From contig JAQISU010000097.1 of NCBI GenBank assembly GCA_029339505.1, forward strand, positions 7,215,001 through 7,279,000: 64,000 bases of DNA, read 5' to 3'. A program made the translations under genes and the position numbers. Under the pieces are notes generated by a model. It searched no databases, was not told the DNA's origin, and saw only the letters and a list, made by a program, of their open reading frames with translations. This document shows, in pieces, positions 55,893 to 64,000 of the stretch (position 1 is the first letter of the stretch; each line of letters begins with the position of its first letter). Source of the stretch: Unio delphinus (taxonomy: Eukaryota > Mollusca > Bivalvia > Unionida > Unionidae).

Positions 55893-56433
55893 ATTTAGTG
55901 TAAATTTTCCAAACCCCATTTCCGTAAATGAGATCGCGTTAGCAAAATTACGAGTATATCACAGTTGGCCTAATATTCGATCAAAACCATTCGGTGATCA
56001 ACAACCAAACAATTCTTTAGTGATAGCTTGGAAAAATAAGCCAGATGGAACTCCCGACTGGAATGTTGTTTCAATTCCAACTGGATCCTACCAAATTGAA
56101 CATATTAACGCTGAATTTCAACGTAGAATGAAATCTCTTACCGGAGAAAAAGAATCAAAAATCGCTATAACAGTTCATGAACCAACCTTATCATATACGA
56201 TTGAGATAAAATCACCGGATTATGTCGTAGATATTTATCAGAGTTCTAGTAGAACCGTATTAGGATGGCCTGAACTACCACCTCAACAATGGAAAGAACC
56301 TGTTAATATACCAGAACCAAAAAAATCTGATTATATCACCGACAGGATAAAACCCGATAATCCAACAAGAAATTATAAAAACTTTAAGGAGTTAAATTAT
56401 GAAGAGGAATTATTAGATTTCGACTTTAATTGA
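55798..56433 (+). CDS. Conserved virion-associated protein, copy B
   Basis: 211 residues, intact. I chose the Met at 55798 (MSGTSQEVLQRIAENTTPPK) because copy A starts at the equivalent place. Landmarks: FSVNFPNPISVNEIALAKL, RVYHSWPNI, VVSIPTGSYQIEHINAEFQR, ITVHEPTLSYTIEI, SSSRTVLGWPELPP. Predominantly beta, with a conserved GSYQI-IN pair. It may be a penton- or spike-base-like protein: Polintons normally encode a penton, and no better candidate is present here. That is inference. Confidence 0.72.
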   Translation: MSGTSQEVLQRIAENTTPPKTSMISIASTKPEFSVNFPNPISVNEIALAKLRVYHSWPNIRSKPFGDQQPNNSLVIAWKNKPDGTPDWNVVSIPTGSYQIEHINAEFQRRMKSLTGEKESKIAITVHEPTLSYTIEIKSPDYVVDIYQSSSRTVLGWPELPPQQWKEPVNIPEPKKSDYITDRIKPDNPTRNYKNFKELNYEEELLDFDFN

Positions 56434-56504
56434 ATACATTCTAGGAATATTTCGGAATATATAGCGAAAAATACAAAGATGTATTTATTCGAAATTTTGA
56501 AAAA

Positions 56505-56789
56505 ATGAATAATGATCTTTCACTATTGTTAATTTCCCTTAAATCTGGCTCTTTCACCAAAGACGAATTTATCAGCGTTGTAGAAGCATGTAATAAAATT
56601 ATCGATGATATGGAAACATTAAATATACAAATAATCAAAGATACATTAAGTTATAAACAAGAAATAAGAAATGAATTTGCAAATTATTTTAAAATCAAAG
56701 TTGAAGAGATTCCTACGTTTAAATTACCGGGATATAACGTACCAGAACTAATAAAACTTCTCAGTGAAACCATCGATATTGGATTTTAA
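56505..56789 (+). CDS. Small helical protein, copy B
   Basis: 94 residues, MNNDLSLLLISLKSGSFTKD, then FISVVEACNKIIDDMETLN and FKIKVEEIPTFKLPGYNVPE. Predicted mostly helical, acidic. No homologue in copies A or C here (the region is lost in both). A slip after 56789 may hide a longer C-terminus (KKFMTNGKK). Function unknown. Confidence 0.6.
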   Translation: MNNDLSLLLISLKSGSFTKDEFISVVEACNKIIDDMETLNIQIIKDTLSYKQEIRNEFANYFKIKVEEIPTFKLPGYNVPELIKLLSETIDIGF

Positions 56790-56851
56790 AAAAATTCATG
56801 ACGAATGGAAAAAAATAACATCACCGGAAATAAAAACCCTCAAATATAATA

Positions 56852-57172
56852 ATGATCCAGAAGGTAGCTCCAAATAATGTAAATAGATCAAATGTGATTG
56901 CGTTAAATCTAGTATGCGATGTTATCGAAGGAAGTTATCAAATAGATCTTAATAAATCAAATCAAGCTCAACAAGGTTATATTTTATATTCTTTTGCACC
57001 AACAGTTCCACCGGGATGGTTAATAACTGAGAACCCGGTTAATCTAGTTTTTATGCAATGTTATAATAAAACATTAACAAAAATTAATTTTAAACTCGTT
57101 GATCAATCTAATAACCTAATCGATTTACAAGATGAAACCCTACAAATTAGTCTGTATGTGAAAAGTTTCTAA
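56852..57172 (+). CDS. Last virion-module gene, copy B
   Basis: 106 residues, intact; ATG after aaatataata. VIALNLVCDVIEGSYQIDLN, YILYSFAPTVPPGWLITENP, NLVFMQCYNKTLTKINFKLV, LIDLQDETLQISLYVKSF. All-beta with a compact repeat of hydrophobic residues. Its pattern resembles the C-terminal half of a recurrent Polinton minor virion protein, whose N-terminal half resembles the gene at 55798, so the two may be a split pair. The final ~50 bp belong to the TIR. Confidence 0.7.
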   Translation: MIQKVAPNNVNRSNVIALNLVCDVIEGSYQIDLNKSNQAQQGYILYSFAPTVPPGWLITENPVNLVFMQCYNKTLTKINFKLVDQSNNLIDLQDETLQISLYVKSF

Positions 57173-57361
57173 AGAATTTTCTATGGATTTTTCACATAGC
57201 TTTTTTTTTTCGTTGATTATCTTATCTATGATGAAGGTTATCGATGAGAGCTATCGATGAAAAATCCAAAGGGTTTTCAGGGAATTCACAATGATAAATG
57301 GGGGGTGTTTAGTATGTCCTTCAGGTGGATAAAATTATGGTTCACACACTCTGCTGCTGCT
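57117..57361 (-). repeat. Right TIR of copy B
   Basis: Inverse of the left TIR, beginning inside the last gene and ending ctctgctgctgct. One extra gct unit is present at the tip compared with the left end. Confidence 0.92.
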
Positions 57362-57362
57362 T

Positions 57363-57465
57363 ATGTATTTTATTTTTTATTTTTGGTTTTGTAGGAAACG
57401 CTGGCTGACAAATATTTGCCCAAAAAGTATTTGCCTAAAATCTTGTCCGATTCACCCTCCTTACT
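57363..57465 (+). repeat. Polinton-terminus-like fragment right of copy B
   Basis: ttgcctaaaatcttgtccg followed by attcaccctcc resembles, in the same orientation, the sequence just left of copy B (41090-41113) that ends copy C. Copy B is thus flanked by direct copies of this ~30-bp terminus. Confidence 0.5.
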
Positions 57466-57466
57466 A

Positions 57467-57467
<1 letters not shown>

Positions 57468-57506
<39 letters not shown>
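57468..57506. repeat. (TA)n microsatellite
   Basis: About 38 bp of TA right of copy B. Confidence 0.95.
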
Positions 57507-57509
<3 letters not shown>

Positions 57510-57549
57510 TTGTCCCAATAGCATGGTAAACTTCGTTAACCTTGGTACC

Positions 57550-57621
57550 TGGACGTTTCGGCCCAAGACATTTTGCCCCAGGGACGTTTCGTCCCACATT
57601 AATAGACATTTCATTTCATAC

Positions 57622-57691
<70 letters not shown>

Positions 57692-59571
57692 TTGTCGTCG
57701 TCTTCTTCTTCTTCTTACTTTTTCATATGTTATTGTTCCTGTTTGTGTTGTTCTTTTATTTGCTGTTGTAATTAATCATGAAGTCCTAGTCCTTCTAAAC
57801 ATCTGCTAAAAACATGATCTTGTTTGTCTATCTGATAAATATACTGGTTAATGGTAAACACCAAATCAATCCACATTTTCCTACTTACAAACTAAACATA
57901 TTCAGGCTTTAAAAATGTTTTTCTTAATCGATAACTTGAAGCAGCAAACGAACCAAATTCAGTTATATCCTTATTGGTTTTTATTAACATATTTTTTTTA
58001 TTGTTTGTGTGCCGTTTTCAGTACTTTTCTCCGTAAAACCAATTGCTCGTTCTTTCTTCGGTTCTCTCACGGCCTCTTTAAGTTGAGTTAAAGCTATCTC
58101 AGTTGAAAGATCTCGTAAAATCGTTTTTGCTTGTTTTTTTTTTTTTCTTTTTTTGCAATTTGCTCAGTGGTTTGTTTTGATACTGGAAGAAGATCCACCT
58201 TAATGGCAGTTGTAACACCTGTAACTTTTTTTGTAACGAGTTTTAATGACTGTTCTGAACCCTCTGCAAATTCCACTTGTTACTCTTGACATGCTTGTAA
58301 TTTTTTCCTGACAGAATCACGGACTAGTAGAAATGTTTTAATCAGTTACAGCTATTCTCGTGCTAGCCGCGTGGTTAATGCTTCATCAATCATTATTGAT
58401 AAAACAATAATATTAATTGATAGCAGCAGAGTGGGTTTGACAGTACGGTGTCAGCGGGTAAACATCGTGCGTATAATTAAAAAGAAGAAACACACAACGA
58501 CAAAAACAGTAACAATATATATACATACATACATATATAGTATACGAGTCTCTCTAATGACATCTAAATCAGTTAAGTCATAAAATAGAATAGAGACAAA
58601 GAATCAATCATACATATCATTCTATTGTTGTTATACAGGATATACGATTTATCATTTCAAAAGTTAAAAAATTTTCTCGAGTTCATTGGGTATTAAGGCC
58701 GTTAGTGTATAATGTATATAATTTATGAATCCAATAATGTATATAATTTATGAATCCAATAACGTATATAATTTATGAACCCAATAATGTATATAATTTA
58801 TGAATCCAATAAGTTTTTTTTATGAATATTCATGTCACGATACCTATTGGCACGTAAGTAAAGTCGAGTAGAAAGGGATTATTGGTATTAAAGTGTGTTG
58901 AAATATTAGAGGAAAGCTGAGGATCTCTATAAAATTTTATATTACAGCGATTATTATTCATTCTCTCGGAAGGGTTACTTCATCATATTGAATGCTACAA
59001 TGTTTACTGGTTATCTAATCAATCACAGCAGTTGATTTGCAGTTAGTGTTATAACGTATAGAAATACCTCTTAAGTATTAGTGTTCTGAAAGAAGTACTA
59101 TCCCGTATGTTCGCACATAAACAGTCTGGTTTGAAACACATGGCATAGAATACACCTTCCATTGATTATTCTTCGTGTTCGATCGCTCTCGACTGCAATT
59201 TATAGAGCCACTGAAAAATTTCCAAGCAAACACGTGCACGAGTTTCTATACCAAATGATCTGTCAGGCAATGCACTTGAAGAATCATAATTCTTATCCTA
59301 AAGTTCAGATTTTGATATGCTTTTGTTATACATTGTTTTAATTATATGGCATTGTTTTAATTAAATGGCATTGTTTTTGTTATTAGTGAAAGCCAGATAA
59401 TCTGTGCTAAATTTTAATTTCCTTTTCATAAAAGCTTCTCCGACTTACTAAAAACCCTGGCTGCAGCTTAACTAACGTCACACCACATTTAGTAGATTAT
59501 TTAACTAATCATAGAAGCTACCTGGCTGTAATTTAGTCCAAAAAACACTTGCTGGGAGAAGAAAACAAACG

Positions 59572-59647
<76 letters not shown>

Positions 59648-59806
59648 TACGGGGTATGAAATGAAATCTTAACGGCAGGCACCTACAGTAAAATGAAGAC
59701 AATGATGTAATGCTGATAAATTTAAATAAACGTCCTATATTTCCATTGATGTGGGGCGAAATGTCCATTTAAGTGGGGCCGAAATGTCGATGGGGCGAAA
59801 CGTCCA
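57550..59806. mobile_element. Inverted-repeat element with (CT)n inner arms
   Basis: The left end tggacgtttcggccc is inverted at the right as ggggcgaaacgtcca (59792-59806). Multiple further gacgtttcg / cgaaatgtc words repeat inside each arm. Further in, catttcatttcataca plus (CT)n at 57627-57688 mirrors (GA)n at 59575-59641 plus ggggtatgaaatgaaat. No transposase found. It contains Polinton fragment D. A 26-bp tandem repeat (tgtatataatttatgaatcc, 4 copies) lies at 58705-58812. Confidence 0.65.
58000..58396 (-). pseudogene. Polinton fragment D: start of the B 50211 homologue
   Basis: Minus strand from 58396: MIDEALTTRLARE, then IKTFLLVRDSVRKKLQACQE, VEFAEGSEQSLKLVTKKVTG and a Lys-rich helical part with EKKKNKQKR. 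It matches the N-terminal third of the protein in copies A-C, with two stops. No other Polinton gene is visible around it. Confidence 0.75.
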
Positions 59807-61550
59807 TAATTCTTTAACCTTGACCTATAATTCCAATGTGTCAGCTATTTTAAACAAGTTACATATAACAGTAGATGTGTCGTATTTGAGCAATGTAAAA
59901 ATGAACAAATTAGTAATTCTTTCTTGGTAAAATCAATTGTGGACTAGAATCATCTTAGTTGAGAGTGTTCTGTGCGCAGTGTAGAGCTTCAGGACGGCTC
60001 TTGAACAATTCTACTAACTTCTTAGTAGCTCTTTCTTCCGGTGCAGTTTTATGCCGTAACTGACCCTGCACTGTTTACATCTAGATAGATTAAGATTTCA
60101 GTGTTTAATTAACAAATTAACATACGAACTGACCCTGTCTATTTTGGGACAAAATCCGTACTAATAACGGGGTATTGCAACACAACCGTCCCACGTTCTC
60201 TATTATTATGACGAAACTACGACTGTTAAGATACACAACCGCTTTCATCTAATTGATAGTTTCATTTATGATATAGGGACAGCTGAATACACTATGTCAA
60301 ATAAATTAAAATAATACAGATTAGGTATTGATAAATATTCATGTAACCAAAGCGTATATATTATATCTCCTTATAAGGTGGAATTATTGGTTTCACCGTG
60401 GTAATTTGAAATGTGCCAGGTTACAAAAAGTAGTAACGGGATGCCGCTAGAGGGCACTGGCGATCAAGATTAACGTTTTCTCAAAATGTCAACCTCATTA
60501 CACCGCTTACATTCTCCGCTTTAATATGTAAAAAGCTGAAATTATTACTTCCAAATCTATTCATGGTCGAAAGGAAAAATGTATATAACTAGCGTATATG
60601 ACATTGGGCCATTTCTACAACGTATACAGCGGGCGAAAAACGAAAACCAAATTTTTAAAAACGCTGAAAAACTAAATAAACGAACATATACGCTCACCTA
60701 TGCCTTCTTTTTAAATACTTTGGAGTTCTTTTTACGAGAATAGTGGTAAAATATGTGCGAATATTTGCGGAAAATCCAGAAATTACGTTTTTTTCAATGG
60801 TCACCCATGCCAGCAAGAACGATAACTCTTTACGTACAAATGTAAACAATTACAACAATGCGACATAATTTGGATTAAAAAACACACGAAAACTTGATTG
60901 TATAAAAAGGCAGACATTTATAGCAAGGAATCGGATTATAGAGATGTACTGTCATTCACGATAACCAAACTTATTACAAAATATTTGTACGATGTGTGTT
61001 GTGTAATATATTTCCGATGTTAGAGACTACGGGAGTAATACTATTGATAATATGTATATGATTGTGATCACTGAGATATTATCAGAGACACTGGTATTAA
61101 ATTGAAAATGTTCATGTTTAGTAGAGACAGAAAAGAGGTAATAAAACAAAGTTGAATAATTTTTCAGAATTTTGAAGAATGAAAACAAATGCATTTAAAA
61201 TTTTAATGCCATTTTTTGTGAATATCAAATATGAATGTTGTCACCATAAGCCAATGCATAGAGAAGTGAACTGTAGTATTTCTCCATTTAAACAAATAAT
61301 CATAAATATTTCTTGAGAACTAACTCTGTGTCAGTTTCTTTTCTATCTCTACCACATTTGTTTTTTCTTTTGTCATTGATTTTATTTCATAGATATAAAA
61401 ACTGACCAAATATATCTTATGACAACTAAATTCTAAAATAGCAATTGTTATGTACTAAATTGTGATTTCAGATCAATGTATATCTTCTGTACAAGAACAC
61501 TAATGAATATGCACTTTTTGTTGTAAGAGTAACATACAATTTCAGCTTGG
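59807..61550. other. Intergenic, nothing recognised
   Basis: AT-rich with no open frame over 60 codons and no clear repeats. Confidence 0.55.
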
Positions 61551-61554
61551 TATG

Positions 61555-62235
61555 ACTCATTATTTTATTTCATGCAAAAATGTTAGGGTGGGGGAGTGAT
61601 AACAAGGCACAGAAAGTCTTCAGAGGTACCTAGAACATAAAAAAGTGAATTTATTCTTAAAGCTGAATGTTCGCAACACATTTATATATAACCATATGTA
61701 AAAAATATGCAACTTTCAGCATGAAATAACTTGTCAAGAATTTTCAAAAAGTGACTAAATACCAATATTTAAAAAATGGTGGACATTACATGTGTTTGAA
61801 TGCTTCCTGTGAATTTATTTGAAAAGATATCATAAAGATGGGTTCATTTTTTAAATCTGCACATTCAAAGTAAGCAAAAAACATTACATTTTCAAAGCAA
61901 GATGTGTATGACTCAAAAATATAGTATTTAATGCAAAAATGTTGTGGGGGTGTGATAAAAAGGCTTATGAATTAACTGGAAGATAGAAAAAGTCAATTTA
62001 TTCTTAAAGCTGAATGTTCACAAAACATTTCTATATAAAATATGTGTAAGAAATATGCAAATTTATTCTTAAAATAACATGAAGTCAGGAATTTTCAAAA
62101 ATTGACAAAGACCAATATTAAAAATGGTGGATGGTACATGTGTTTGAATGATTCCTGTGAATTTATTTGAAAAGATATTACAAAGATGGGCTCAGTTTTG
62201 AAATCTGCACACTCAAATTATGCAGAAAACATTCT
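61555..62235 (+). repeat. ~350-bp direct tandem duplication
   Basis: 61555-61885 and 61910-62235 share in order tgcaaaaatgttg.ggggtg, tattcttaaagctgaatgtt, ttttcaaaaa.tgac, tacatgtgtttgaatg and cctgtgaatttatttgaaaa. They have diverged by small indels. Confidence 0.88.
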
Positions 62236-63760
62236 ATTTTTATATATTCTATAATCATGAATAAATCATCCACTGTTGCTATTACTATGTTTAGAACACG
62301 CTCTGCTGTGCTAAATTAGTGAGCAGATAACACCAATTATTGGAATAAATTGTAATGACCGGATCGTCACAAAAGTAATTACACTTGCATGCATTTAACG
62401 GGCTTGAAAAAGTTTGGTCTGACAAAGAAAATGAGTTAATTTGTATATTCTGGATTAGTCTTGATTTCTTGATTAGTGTTGATTTTATTATACTCATACA
62501 AATTATACACAAATAGTCAAAAATCCATATTAACTAATTTTGCACAAAGTTATAGTTCAACATTTTAAAATCTAGAATATCACATGAATAAAATTCATGA
62601 TTTTACTATGAATTAACCAAAAAGAGAATTACAATATTAATTCTTTACATAAACATTTTTCATATCTCAAAATATGCATGTAGATCAAACACTATAAATG
62701 AATCAACCCTACAAATGGTAATTCTGCGTACTAACGAGTCTAGTAATTAAGTATACATAATGCACATAATTAAAGTACAGTTACTTTGCCATAAAAGATT
62801 ACAACAATTGAGCAAGTAAGTCACTAACCTGTCAGAGTCTCCTTTGTAATTCCCATAATAACAAATTTCCCCTCAATTTTGAAATATGTCTGAGTAGCTT
62901 ATCTTCCCTTATAATTCCCACAAGATGGTTTAGTGACTACAGATGTTTACTTCTTAAGATACTCTATTTAAGATTGAAATTCAAATGGTGGCCAGGCCTT
63001 GTTCAATTCCGAGTAGATGTCAATTTCCCATGGTCTATATAATTAGCAGACACTACCCCCTCCCTGGCAGTTTGTCAAGGGTGGATTTACGACCTCCACT
63101 TAATGTTCTTTTGAAGCGAACACAGGAAATTCATGTCACTTATCTGTGAACCATGTTATTACCATGTTATATAAATGACTTTGATACCTTATTGTTGCAG
63201 GGCTGACCTTCATAACATTTATGACATGGAATTATTAGCCTCAGGGTCTAGCATATACATGTTGCAATCTGGTTATAGTTCCTTACGTGACAACTGTTTT
63301 ATTCAAGATATAGACCCCCAGAGTAATAATTTAGATTTACTTGGAGAAAAGAAATATAATATTTAGATAGGCCTAGAAATAATTTTACTTTCTAAAATTT
63401 ACTTTCAGATTGAAGATCCTGTCATGAAGATAATCTTTGAAAACTGGAAATAATCCTCCCCAATGTTTGATGTTATTTATCCTTCACAATAAGGTTGACT
63501 TTATCTGTTGGCTGTCCTTTCTGTAAAAACTTTGTTTTTGTTGCAGGAATGGATCAGAAGTGGCTCATAATACTGAAAAACTGGTCTAGTTAGGGAGATG
63601 ACCATTTCAAGCAAATGTTCTCAAGAGCTTTCAGCCAGGACAACCAGGATGTGAAAATATCCCAAGCCTTATGGTTTATCTGGTTTTTGTGACACAGAAA
63701 TTGGCAATGTGAAGGAAAGGTTGGAGAGATAGATTTAATAATCAGTATAACTGAATCACC
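62236..63760. other. Upstream region of the F-box gene
   Basis: No coding region recognised. A good splice acceptor (tttgttgcag) at 63537-63546 suggests that the segment 63547-63760 is the 5' UTR part of the F-box exon. It contains a short upstream open frame at 63549. Confidence 0.45.
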
Positions 63761-64000
63761 ATGGATATATTGGACCTACCATATGAAATAATAATACATA
63801 TCATTTCTTTCCTTTCTCCTCTGGATTTAATGCGAAGTGTGCGGCAAACCTGTCGCCTTTGGCATACATATAGCTATGATAGAACCCTGTGGCTTTCTTT
63901 GAATTTAGCAGCCAGTCCAATAAAGGAGAAAATTACAGATTCTTCATTTCTAACTCTCCTGTCAGGTGTGTGTGATATTGTTGAGAAAATTCAGTTTGGT
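63761..64000 (+). CDS. F-box protein, N-terminal part (runs off the window)
   Basis: The open frame from the ATG begins MDILDLPYEIIIHIISF and continues LSPLDLMRSVRQTCRLWHTY...LWLSLNLA, a canonical F-box (LPxE...I...L...D......C..W). It is placed at the extreme N-terminus, as usual. F-box proteins bind Skp1 and recruit substrates to the SCF ubiquitin ligase. The sequence after the box (ITDSSFLTLLSGVCDIVEKI) could start a leucine-rich repeat domain, but the window ends at 80 residues. Confidence 0.85.
   Translation, partial: MDILDLPYEIIIHIISFLSPLDLMRSVRQTCRLWHTYSYDRTLWLSLNLAASPIKEKITDSSFLTLLSGVCDIVEKIQFG

Larger units (their letters stand above)
41123..57361. mobile_element. Polinton/adintovirus-like element, copy B, 16.2 kb
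   Basis: Bounded by 245-bp TIRs starting agcagcagagtgtgtg and ending with the inverse. It carries the complete gene set of the family: ATPase, phospholipase-like protein, integrase, PolB-like/helicase fusion, Cys-rich protein, HNH nuclease, accessory genes and eleven virion genes. Replication genes occupy the left half, virion genes the right half, all + strand from 46769 on. A clear target duplication was not found (left flank ctacatg, right flank tatgtat). The breaks are few and mostly single stops or homopolymer slips, so decay is recent. Confidence 0.9.

Noticed and set aside
57523..57775. Open frames with Ser-Leu repeats
   Set aside because: Translation of the (CT)n run inside an inverted-repeat element.
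63175..63366. Small open frame upstream of the F-box gene
   Set aside because: No motif or splice logic supports it as a coding exon.

Overview
This is eukaryotic DNA from an intron-rich, AT-rich animal genome. Molluscan origin is likely but inferred: the host exons are clearly metazoan, and the window holds tRNA-derived SINEs with a conserved central domain, microsatellites and minisatellites. Two host genes are visible. Six exons of BARD1 (ankyrin repeats, then tandem BRCT domains) run on the + strand from 503 to 32548, ending at a stop codon. The first exon of an F-box protein begins at 63761 and runs off the right edge.

Much of the window belongs to a family of large self-synthesising DNA transposons / endogenous viruses of the Polinton-Maverick (adintovirus-like) type. 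Copy A (11565-28106) lies in the last BARD1 intron, with ~200-bp terminal inverted repeats (TIRs) and a 5-bp ctaca flanking duplication. Copy C (35331-41115) is a fragment carrying the structural genes only. Copy B (41123-57361) is the most complete, with 245-bp TIRs. A short fourth fragment D (58000-58396) lies inside another inverted-repeat element. All are decayed by isolated stops, homopolymer frameshifts and insertions, and none looks intact.

From left to right, copy B has: packaging ATPase (-), a zinc-ribbon/phospholipase A2-like protein (+), retroviral-type integrase (+), a long PolB-like polymerase fused to an SF1 helicase (-), a small Cys-rich protein (+), an HNH endonuclease (+), two paralogous small proteins (+), a small coiled protein (+), a 370-bp hairpin with iterated repeats, then a co-directional virion module. 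That module holds an HTH/coiled-coil protein, two minor virion proteins, a double jelly-roll-like major capsid protein, a hydrophobic/basic minor protein, an adenovirus-type protease, a fibre-like protein, a membrane protein overlapping a conserved virion protein, and two small proteins. Copy A has the same left half, but its virion module is inverted, with a TIR-like remnant at the junction.

The most notable points are the PolB-like/SF1-helicase fusion in place of a stand-alone PolB, the conserved Cys-rich/HNH pair, AT-rich palindromic mini-repeats that also sit in frame inside genes, start codons directly preceded by a TATA-like sequence, and the hairpin between the early and late modules. 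Other mobile DNA includes a degenerate pogo/Tigger element (2299-4532), a hAT-like insertion in copy A (15719-17169), a relic hAT-like coding region (28850-31000), several SINEs, and a TIR element with (CT)n inner ends (57550-59806).
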